DNA from: an uncultured Lachnospiraceae bacterium
GTDB lineage: Bacteria; Bacillota_A; Clostridia; Lachnospirales; Lachnospiraceae
Length of the DNA stretch: 5,913 nt
Reading direction: 5' to 3'
Assembly (NCBI GenBank): GCA_947178085.1
Contig: CAMWWS010000182.1
Location: 1-5,913, forward strand
Position 1 is the stretch's first letter, and every line of letters starts with the position of its first letter. Shown one piece after another: positions 1-5,006 of the stretch. The notes under the pieces were generated by a model that saw nothing but the letters and a program-made list of their open reading frames with translations, was not told where the DNA came from and searched no databases. The position numbers and the translations under genes are program-made.

Positions 1-794
1 GATTTATAATAGCTGATACCTGAATAAAATATTGATATCGGAGAGACTGATATTTCCTCAATCATAATTCCGTTTTCCTCAAATTCCTTACGTGTAGACT
101 CATCTATGGTCAGATTCACCCTGTCTACCTTAGTTCCAAGCGTAAACTCCGTAAGATACTTATCCACGCCTAACAAATCGCTTCGCTCCGTGCACACCTG
201 AATGACTTCACCCTGCTCAAACTTCTCATTATCTCTTGTATCGAAAATATAGCTTCCCACTTGAACGCCGGGCTCCGCCGAATCCCAATACATACTATGA
301 CCTAACCATAAATCAGCAGGTTCCGAACCAACTACAGTATAGTATCTTATATTGCCTATGCTTATCCCCGAATATTTTTCTCTGTTTTCTCCATCTTTAA
401 GATTCATATCGTAAGTATATGGAACTATGAGATAATAATCGTCATACAAAACCGCTTCAAGCTTCAATGTTCCATAATACGTTTCAATTACATTATCCAG
501 TACGTTGCCATACTTCTCGTAGAACCCTTTCTGATCTGCTGTCAAATTGTGTTCGTGTCTCGGATACAGGGCTTCCGCAAATCTGTATTCCAGCGAAAAC
601 CTGCTCACTGCAAATGCCGTCATACCGGAGAGTAGAAACAAGACTGCAAAGGCTGCTGCCCTAGTCGTAAAACGAACTTTTTTTGCCGCGCTTTCTTCTT
701 CCGCTGCTGCCTCAAGCTCCAGATATATCCCGTCTTTTTGTTCTTCTGATAAGACAATCTTATTATACATGCTTTTAAATATTTCCTGCTTCAT
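1..794 (-). CDS. Putative membrane-anchored anti-sigma factor (partial, C-terminus outside window)
   Basis: The reading frame opens at an ATG at 794 and stays open for 264 codons to the left edge, so the C-terminus is missing. The first ~45 residues are hydrophilic and likely cytoplasmic (start MKQEIFKSMYNKIVLSEEQK). One membrane segment follows at about residues 46-64 (AAAFAVLFLLSGMTAFAV), and the remaining ~200 residues should lie outside the cell. That part is rich in Tyr, Asp and Glu and contains ISVSPIS near residues 248-254. This plan resembles the DUF4179/DUF5643-type proteins often encoded after ECF sigma genes in Firmicutes; the family name is from memory and was not searched. The start overlaps the sigma gene by 20 bp and has its own GGAGGG site inside the sigma coding sequence. 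Inferred role: the short cytoplasmic part binds and holds the sigma factor while the outer domain senses an envelope signal. No zinc-binding HxxxCxxC anti-sigma motif is present. The frame is firm, the function moderate. Confidence 0.72.
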   Translation of the reverse strand, partial: MKQEIFKSMYNKIVLSEEQKDGIYLELEAAAEEESAAKKVRFTTRAAAFAVLFLLSGMTAFAVSRFSLEYRFAEALYPRHEHNLTADQKGFYEKYGNVLDNVIETYYGTLKLEAVLYDDYYLIVPYTYDMNLKDGENREKYSGISIGNIRYYTVVGSEPADLWLGHSMYWDSAEPGVQVGSYIFDTRDNEKFEQGEVIQVCTERSDLLGVDKYLTEFTLGTKVDRVNLTIDESTRKEFEENGIMIEEISVSPISIFYSGISYYK

Positions 795-1284
795 TCCCTA
801 TTCCCTCCATATCCATTAACAATTTCTGTTTAAGAAGCTTCTTCGCCCTCATCAATCTGGCAGATACCAGATTCGGGGTTATGCCAAGCAGCTTCGCTAT
901 TTCTTTTACCTGATATTCCTCGTAATAACGCAGGTATAATACAATCCTATATTTTGCGGGAAGTTCTGAAAGCATTTCAAATAATTCATGCTCTTCATTC
1001 TGCCCTGAAAAATCCACAGCCTGTCCTGCCTCTTCCAATGGTAGGATATGTTTCATCCATGCTGTGTTAAGCATGCTCTTGCAGCAATTGACCGCCACAC
1101 GGATAAACCACGCCTTTTCATGCTCGCTGTTCTCAAAAGGCGGCTTTTTTCTCAGATAGCGCAAAAACACCTCTTGAACTACCTCTTCCGCTATATAGAC
1201 ATTTTTCCCATAGGACACGGCAATTCTATATACCATATCGGAATATCTGTCAAACAATTCCTTCACAGAACTGTCCGGAGCCAT
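775..1284 (-). CDS. ECF-type sigma-70 family RNA polymerase sigma factor
   Basis: A 169-residue protein with the two-domain build of extracytoplasmic function sigma factors. Region sigma2 spans about residues 8-75: FDRYSDMVYRIA, then AEEVVQEVFLRYL (region 2.2, core RNA polymerase binding), then EKAWFIRVAVNCCKSML (region 2.4, -10 recognition). A ~25-residue linker leads to sigma4 at about 103-153, with LPAKYRIVLYLRYYEEYQVKEIAKLLGITPNLVSARLMRAKKLLK carrying the helix-turn-helix that reads the -35 box. The length is normal for the class. An upstream in-frame ATG at 1320 would add 12 residues, but those codons cover the ribosome binding site, so the ATG at 1284 is preferred. The gene overlaps the downstream membrane protein, its likely anti-sigma partner. 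The ECF subgroup and target genes cannot be told from this window; autoregulation is usual in the class but not shown here. Confidence 0.93.
   Translation of the reverse strand: MAPDSSVKELFDRYSDMVYRIAVSYGKNVYIAEEVVQEVFLRYLRKKPPFENSEHEKAWFIRVAVNCCKSMLNTAWMKHILPLEEAGQAVDFSGQNEEHELFEMLSELPAKYRIVLYLRYYEEYQVKEIAKLLGITPNLVSARLMRAKKLLKQKLLMDMEGIGNEAGNI
803..808 (-). promoter_or_regulatory. Internal ribosome binding site of the anti-sigma-like gene
   Basis: GGAGGG on the minus strand lies 8 nt before the ATG at 794, inside the last codons of the sigma factor gene. It supports the 794 start and implies that ribosomes finishing the sigma gene (stop at 775-777) can re-initiate on the overlapping downstream gene. 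Such coupling would keep the two partners in a fixed ratio. Confidence 0.75.
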
Positions 1285-1289
1285 AATTA

Positions 1290-1297
1290 CCCCTCCT
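1290..1297 (-). promoter_or_regulatory. Ribosome binding site that fixes the sigma factor start
   Basis: AGGAGGGG on the minus strand, with the AGGAGG core 7 nt before the ATG at 1284. It lies inside the 12-codon extension that would result from starting at 1320, which argues against that longer form. Confidence 0.8.
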
Positions 1298-1326
1298 AAC
1301 CGTAAATAGTAAATGCGCATTCATAT

Positions 1327-1358
1327 ATAATACTTTTTCAGGATGCTAAATATGACAA
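1327..1358 (-). promoter_or_regulatory. Possible promoter of the sigma/anti-sigma operon
   Basis: The minus strand has a TTGTCA box (1353-1358, 5 of 6 to the sigma-A -35) and a TATTAT box (1327-1332, 5 of 6 to the -10). They are separated by 20 bp, which is longer than optimal. The region is AT-rich and lies just after the terminator of the upstream gene, so a promoter is expected somewhere here. An alternative ECF-like reading begins at TGAAAA (near 1335-1340), but no clear matching -10 can be named. Treat the exact boxes as tentative. Confidence 0.35.
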
Positions 1359-1370
1359 AAAAATTAGAAA

Positions 1371-1408
1371 ATTTTAAAAAGGACCGGAAAAAACTTCCAA
1401 TCCCTTTG
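1371..1408 (-). terminator. Probable intrinsic terminator after the 184-aa membrane protein gene
   Basis: On the minus strand, AAAGG and GGAA on the left arm pair with TTCC and CCTTT on the right arm. A few G-U pairs and a bulge lie between them, and the loop is T-rich. The right arm runs straight into TTTTT followed by AAAATTTT. It starts about 13 nt beyond the stop codon at 1421. The stem is imperfect and not GC-rich, so efficiency may be modest. It would separate the upstream genes from the sigma operon. Confidence 0.55.
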
Positions 1409-1420
1409 CAATCATAGATT

Positions 1421-1975
1421 CTATTTTTTAACTGTATCCTGTAATTCCTGGAAGGTTTCTTTATACATTTCTTCTGCTTGTTCGGACCATTCCCTGTGAT
1501 TACTGAATGCCGTCAGGTATATCGCAGCTGCTAACAACAGGAACGGAACGAGTATCTCCATCAGCATAAGTACGCCATACGTCAATGCAACAGTAAGTGG
1601 CATATACGGCAGATATGAAGCTGTTTCCATCATTATAGCTCCATTTTTTACTAACATAAGTAAATTATATGCAGCGGAAATATACAGTATCAGATTTAAT
1701 CTCCACCCACCTCTCGGATTCATAAACGCAGCCATCCACAACAGCTGAAAAAGCAACATAAATACCATCCTGGTTATTTCAGAAACGGTAAGCATCTGCT
1801 GCATTGCCATAATTATGATACTTATTACAGTATGAAAAATCCAATATCCTGCAAGAAGCCTGAATAAAAGTTTTTTCATTTTCACCCATTTACCAATTTC
1901 AGGATTATCAATGAGAAATTGTTCCTGCTTTTGCAGAGTGATTTGACGCTGTTTTTTATATTCATTTTTATCCAT
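1421..1975 (-). CDS. Hypothetical multi-pass membrane protein (184 aa)
   Basis: I do not recognise the family. The protein starts with a charged, Lys/Gln-rich cytoplasmic-looking stretch of ~33 residues (MDKNEYKKQRQITLQKQEQF). Four hydrophobic segments follow, at roughly 36-58, 67-86, 92-110 and 127-157. The last may be one long helix or a helix with a re-entrant part. A charged tail of ~27 residues (REWSEQAEEMYKETFQELQDTVKK) looks amphipathic and could form a short coiled coil. Positive charges before the first segment and the even segment number suggest both ends are inside. The start at 1975 has AAAGGAG 8 nt upstream (1984-1990). It lies 49 bp after the amidohydrolase stop with no clear terminator between them, so it may be read from the amidohydrolase transcript. 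No catalytic motif is visible. Confidence 0.82.
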   Translation of the reverse strand: MDKNEYKKQRQITLQKQEQFLIDNPEIGKWVKMKKLLFRLLAGYWIFHTVISIIIMAMQQMLTVSEITRMVFMLLFQLLWMAAFMNPRGGWRLNLILYISAAYNLLMLVKNGAIMMETASYLPYMPLTVALTYGVLMLMEILVPFLLLAAAIYLTAFSNHREWSEQAEEMYKETFQELQDTVKK

Positions 1976-2024
1976 TTTTAATTCTCCTTTACATCCAATA
2001 ATACATGGCTAATAAGTTAAATTT

Positions 2025-3251
2025 TCATTTATGTTCTTCAAGCCATCGCAGCGCCGTATAAGCATAAACGGCGCTTCCCGCGCAAAGAGCATCCTCATCA
2101 AACATAACTTTAGGATGATGCTGCGGATAAATATACCCTTTATCCGGTGTTCCCGCAGCAAGAGCAAGCATAACGGACGGCACTTTGTGGCTCACATAAG
2201 CGAAGTCTTCAGAACCTGCCGTTTTTGAAGATTTCTGTCCGCCTTCCGCTTCGCTTAAATCTTTTGAAGAAAAAGCTTTTCCTTCTCCCAAGAGTTCTTT
2301 GACATATTTATAAGCCTCGTCAGTTAATACTTTATCATTGAAAAGAGTCGGGCAGCCGCTGCCGAATGTCACTTCCGCCTCAGCCCTGAATGACTGTGCT
2401 ATTCCCTTCGCTATTTCAGTCATCCTCTGCTTGATAAAGGTACGTGTTTCCTCATCAAATGTCCGTATGCTTCCGCCCATCACTACCACGTCAGGTATAA
2501 CGTTTGCGGCATTTCCGGCATTCATCGTACCAATTGTAAGCACCGCCCTGTCTCCCATCGCAAGCTCTCTTGCATGAATCTCCTGCAAGGCAATAACAAT
2601 ATGTGCGGCAACATTAATCGGGTCTATACCTGTATTCGGCATCGAGCCGTGACATCCCTTCCCTTTTACCCTTATTTCAAAATAATCGGCAGCCGGAGCG
2701 CTGACTCCGGGCATGGCCGTAATGACCGTTCCCGCAGGAAACGGCATTCCCGCCATAACATGAACCATCATTGCCGCATCAACCGCTGGATTTTCAAGCA
2801 ATCCTGCTTCTATCATATCTTTAGAACCTTCAAAAATTTCCTCAGCCGGCTGGAACATCAGCTTAACGCTTCCTTCAATTTCATCTTCATGCTTTTTTAA
2901 TAGACGCGCAGCGCCAAGAAGCATTGCCGTATGCATATCATGTCCGCAGGCATGCATCTTTCCGTTCCTTGAAGCAAAATCCACATCTGCTTCCTCCTTG
3001 ATTGGAAGTCCGTCCATATCCGCACGAAGCATAAATACCTTTCCTTCTTTGCCTTTGCCTGCCATGGCAACGATTCCTGCCCTGCCGCATGGCTGCGGTT
3101 CATATCCCATATCTGTAAGCTGTTTTTTTACATATGAAACTGTATCCTGAATATCAAATCCCGTTCCGGGGTTAAGATGCAGGAAGCGTCGGTCGTTTAT
3201 GATTGTATCATGCATTTGTGAGGCTTCTGATAAAAGTTCTGTGTATGACAT
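2025..3251 (-). CDS. M20D-type amidohydrolase / metallopeptidase
   Basis: A 408-residue zinc/manganese-dependent amidohydrolase of the peptidase M20D group (hippurate hydrolase, N-acyl-amino-acid hydrolase and IAA-amino-acid hydrolase relatives), expected in the cytoplasm. Visible family marks in order are RRFLHLNPGTGFD (21-33), LRADMDGLPIKEE (75-87), MHACGHDMHTAM (99-110), FQPAEEIFEGS (133-143), MMVHVMAGMP (161-170), the dimerisation-lid stretch GCHGSMPNTGIDP (199-211), AGSEDFAYV (345-353) and YPQHHP (375-380). By analogy with M20D structures the metal ligands are Cys102, His104, Glu138, His164 and one of His378/His379, with Glu137 as catalytic base; all are present. Length is typical. The start at 3251 is chosen because AAAGGAG sits 8 nt upstream and the next residues match the family's N-terminus. 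An in-frame ATG at 3422 would read through the palindromic element. The true substrate is unknown. It is divergent from the PepD-like dipeptidase. Confidence 0.92.
   Translation of the reverse strand: MSYTELLSEASQMHDTIINDRRFLHLNPGTGFDIQDTVSYVKKQLTDMGYEPQPCGRAGIVAMAGKGKEGKVFMLRADMDGLPIKEEADVDFASRNGKMHACGHDMHTAMLLGAARLLKKHEDEIEGSVKLMFQPAEEIFEGSKDMIEAGLLENPAVDAAMMVHVMAGMPFPAGTVITAMPGVSAPAADYFEIRVKGKGCHGSMPNTGIDPINVAAHIVIALQEIHARELAMGDRAVLTIGTMNAGNAANVIPDVVVMGGSIRTFDEETRTFIKQRMTEIAKGIAQSFRAEAEVTFGSGCPTLFNDKVLTDEAYKYVKELLGEGKAFSSKDLSEAEGGQKSSKTAGSEDFAYVSHKVPSVMLALAAGTPDKGYIYPQHHPKVMFDEDALCAGSAVYAYTALRWLEEHK
2051..2074 (-). other. Small hairpin inside the 3' end of the amidohydrolase gene
   Basis: GCGCCGT (2051-2057) and ACGGCGC (2068-2074) are perfect 7-bp inverted arms around a 10-nt loop, coding for part of the C-terminal SAVYAYTA stretch. 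No T-run follows on the minus strand, so it is not a standard terminator. It could protect the 3' end of the message or be a by-product of codon use. Confidence 0.3.
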
Positions 3252-3259
3252 GATTTTGG

Positions 3260-3266
3260 CTCCTTT
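3260..3266 (-). promoter_or_regulatory. Ribosome binding site of the amidohydrolase gene
   Basis: AAAGGAG on the minus strand lies 8 nt before the ATG at 3251. It sits 24 nt outside the palindromic element and rules out the 57-residue N-terminal extension that would begin at 3422. The overlapping GGAGCC (3258-3263) can pair with GGCTCT in either arm of the element (see findings). Confidence 0.8.
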
Positions 3267-3289
3267 CATGTGTGCTATTCCATTCATCA

Positions 3290-3444
3290 GGTCAGAGCCA
3301 CATATATTACTATGTGAGGTCCTGTGATGACGTAAGCCACTGAAAGTGGCTTTGTACTTCTGCGAGGTCCTTTCGAGCTTAGTACCGCTGCGTCTGAACC
3401 GGAGCGAAAGCGCACCTCTCATAGTAATATATGTGGCTCTGACC
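3290..3444. repeat. 155-bp palindromic, MITE-like element with terminal inverted repeats
   Basis: The ends are perfect 25-bp inverted repeats (3290-3314 and 3420-3444, outer bases GGTCAGAGCC). After one T-T mismatch they extend by five more pairs, giving 31-nt arms (3290-3320 and 3414-3444). Inside, AAGCCACT (3334-3341) and AGTGGCTT (3345-3352) form a perfect 8-bp hairpin with a GAA loop. A second possible stem joins CTTTCG (3370-3375) and CGAAAG (3405-3410). There is also an internal direct repeat: TGTGAGGTCCT (3313-3323) and TGCGAGGTCCT (3361-3371), each preceded by TACT. A transcript of either strand should fold into a long stem closed over two smaller hairpins. No protein is encoded and no clear flanking target duplication is seen. 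It could be a non-autonomous insertion element, a dispersed palindromic repeat, or a structured RNA. Copy number elsewhere is unknown. Confidence 0.85.
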
Positions 3445-3465
3445 GTCTGGAATTAATGTAAAAAT

Positions 3466-3495
3466 ATTATACCACAATCCCCTGTTTCATGATAC
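3466..3495 (-). promoter_or_regulatory. Extended -10 promoter of the amidohydrolase gene
   Basis: The minus strand carries TGGTATAAT (3474 down to 3466), a consensus -10 with the extended TG motif. The -35 is weak: GTATCA at 3490-3495 with an 18-bp spacer matches 3 of 6, which is common for extended -10 promoters. Transcription would begin near 3459, about 15 bp outside the palindromic element. The leader would therefore be about 208 nt and contain the whole element. Confidence 0.65.
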
Positions 3496-3498
3496 AAT
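3467..3498 (+). promoter_or_regulatory. Extended -10 promoter of the PepD-like dipeptidase gene
   Basis: TGATACAAT (3490-3498) is a TACAAT -10 box (5 of 6) with the extended TG motif. The -35 region (around 3467-3475) is poor. Predicted start near 3505 gives a short leader of about 42 nt before the ATG at 3547. The -10 overlaps the -35 region of the opposing amidohydrolase promoter. Confidence 0.5.
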
Positions 3499-3536
3499 AT
3501 CTGGGAATATTTAATATATAAAAGCACATTAAGAAT

Positions 3537-3540
3537 GGAG
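3537..3540 (+). promoter_or_regulatory. Ribosome binding site that fixes the dipeptidase start
   Basis: GGAG lies 6 nt before the ATG at 3547. An in-frame ATG at 3535 would give a longer form (MEIIMG...), but it overlaps this site and has no good site of its own, so 3547 is preferred. Confidence 0.65.
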
Positions 3541-3546
3541 ATTATC

Positions 3547-5001
3547 ATGGGAATTTTATCAAACTTAGAACCAAAACCGGTATTCCACTACTTTGAAGAA
3601 ATCTGCGCCATTCCGCACGGTTCTTCCAATACTAAGGCAATCAGCGACTATTGCGTCGAATTTGCAAAAGCGCATAGTTTAAGATATATTCAGGACAATT
3701 CAGATAATGTCATTATTTTTAAGGATGGAACCGCAGGCTATGAGCAGTCTGCTCCGGTTATTCTTCAGGGGCATCTGGATATGGTTTGTGAAAAAGACTC
3801 TGATTGCTATATCGATTTTAGTAAAGATGGACTTACACTACAGCTGCAAGGCAATACTATCACTGCAAACGGAACCACTTTGGGTGCCGACGACGGTATC
3901 GCCGTTGCTTATGCGCTTGCTATTCTTGATTCAGAAGACATACCGCATCCGCCGCTTGAGGTCATCTTCACATCAGATGAAGAAATGGGCATGCTGGGAG
4001 CAGCAGCTTTAGACTGCTCACCATTGCGGTCACGCACTATGCTGAATATGGACTCCGAAGAGGAAGGCTATCTGCTGGTGAGCTGCGCAGGCGGGATCAG
4101 AGTCAACGCTACTCTGCCGCTTAAGAGAGAAGAAGCTTCCGGATTAGTGGTTGACATAAAATTATCAGGTCTGACGGGCGGACATTCCGGCGTAGAAATT
4201 GACAAAGGACGCGCCAACGCCTGCAAACTGCTTGGCCGTACCTTATACAGGCTTTATAACGACCTACCGTTCGGAATTATTTCCATAGACGGCGGACTTA
4301 TGGACAATGCGATTCCAAGAGATGCATCTGCGCAGATTCTTCTTTCAAAAGATAAAAATTTGTCTGACCCTGAAAATACAGTCCGTGAATTGAATGAAGT
4401 TTATAAAAGGGAATACCAATTGACGGATTCAAATATAAAGTTGGACATTTGCAATAAGAAACCTGCTGCCTCAGTCTCCGTAATGACTTCTGCCACCACG
4501 GAGGCGATCATTACCGCACTTGTCAGTCTTCCTAACGGCATACAGCGAATGAGCGGCGATATCAAGGATTTGGTTCAGACTTCGTTGAATCTTGGGATTC
4601 TTTCTTCCACAGATACTGAGGTTGTATATTCTTTTGCAGTACGCAGCAGTGTGGAAAGCGAGAAGGAAGAACTTGTGGAACGGATAAAATGTCTGATTGA
4701 AGCGCTTGGCGGAACCATAAGCTGTAGCGGAGATTATCCCGCATGGGAATACCGCAAAGACTCTCCTCTGCGTGAGCTTATGATAAAAATCTATGAAGAA
4801 CAATACGGTAACAAGCCTATCGTTCAGGCTATTCATGCCGGAGTTGAATGCGGTATTCTCTCAGGTAAACTCGCGGGTCTTGACTGTGTATCTTTCGGTC
4901 CCGATATCAAAGGCGCCCATACGCCGAAGGAATCTTTGAGCGCAGAAAGCGCACTCCGCACGTGGAAATATTTACTGGAGATTTTGAAGCGGTTGAAATA
5001 A
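3547..5001 (+). CDS. pepD: Aminoacyl-histidine dipeptidase (Xaa-His dipeptidase, peptidase M20C)
   Basis: A 484-residue protein matching the usual length of PepD. The enzyme hydrolyses Xaa-His dipeptides such as carnosine and some other dipeptides in the cytoplasm, feeding peptide and histidine salvage. Landmarks: PVFHYFEEICAIPHGSSNTKAISDY (11-35), VILQGHLDMVCEK (71-83), GTTLGADDGIAVAYALAIL (109-127), EVIFTSDEEMGMLGA (138-152), MLNMDSEEEG (165-174), GLTGGHSGVEIDKGRANA (208-225) and FGPDIKGAHTPKE (450-462). By analogy with Vibrio PepD the zinc ligands are His76, Asp115, Glu146, Asp169 and His458, with Asp78 and Glu145 catalytic; all are present at nearly constant spacing. GGHSGVEID belongs to the lid/dimerisation domain. 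The gene is intact. It is transcribed alone, divergent from the M20D amidohydrolase and convergent with the membrane protein 5 bp downstream. The exact dipeptide preference cannot be read from sequence. Confidence 0.95.
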   Translation: MGILSNLEPKPVFHYFEEICAIPHGSSNTKAISDYCVEFAKAHSLRYIQDNSDNVIIFKDGTAGYEQSAPVILQGHLDMVCEKDSDCYIDFSKDGLTLQLQGNTITANGTTLGADDGIAVAYALAILDSEDIPHPPLEVIFTSDEEMGMLGAAALDCSPLRSRTMLNMDSEEEGYLLVSCAGGIRVNATLPLKREEASGLVVDIKLSGLTGGHSGVEIDKGRANACKLLGRTLYRLYNDLPFGIISIDGGLMDNAIPRDASAQILLSKDKNLSDPENTVRELNEVYKREYQLTDSNIKLDICNKKPAASVSVMTSATTEAIITALVSLPNGIQRMSGDIKDLVQTSLNLGILSSTDTEVVYSFAVRSSVESEKEELVERIKCLIEALGGTISCSGDYPAWEYRKDSPLRELMIKIYEEQYGNKPIVQAIHAGVECGILSGKLAGLDCVSFGPDIKGAHTPKESLSAESALRTWKYLLEILKRLK

Positions 5002-5006
5002 TATTT

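Noticed and set aside
467..819. Plus-strand open frames of 65 and 90 codons
   Set aside because: They are antisense to the anti-sigma-like gene, have no convincing ribosome binding site and give low-complexity Ser/Ala-rich peptides without recognisable motifs.
1976..2024. A terminator or strong promoter between the amidohydrolase and the 184-aa membrane protein
   Set aside because: The 49-bp gap has no inverted repeat with a T-run. Its only -10-like word (TATTAT) has no suitably spaced -35 box.
2338..2900. Plus-strand open frames within the amidohydrolase gene
   Set aside because: They are antisense shadows of a gene with all catalytic motifs intact on the minus strand.
3252..3422. An N-terminal 57-residue extension of the amidohydrolase starting at 3422
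   Set aside because: It translates the palindromic element and the ribosome binding site, and the M20D-like N-terminus begins at 3251 with a good Shine-Dalgarno.
3290..3444. The palindromic element as a CRISPR array or an intrinsic terminator
   Set aside because: There are only two inverted arms and no spaced direct repeats of constant length. No T-run follows the stem on either strand.
3280..3455. Target-site duplication flanking the palindromic element
   Set aside because: The bases next to the arms differ (CATCA on the left, GTCTG on the right). ATTCCA/TGGAAT recurs in inverted form outside the arms but with unequal spacing, so it is not a duplication.
4471..4836. Minus-strand open frames of up to 121 codons inside the dipeptidase gene
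   Set aside because: They lie entirely opposite a well-conserved gene and encode nothing recognisable.
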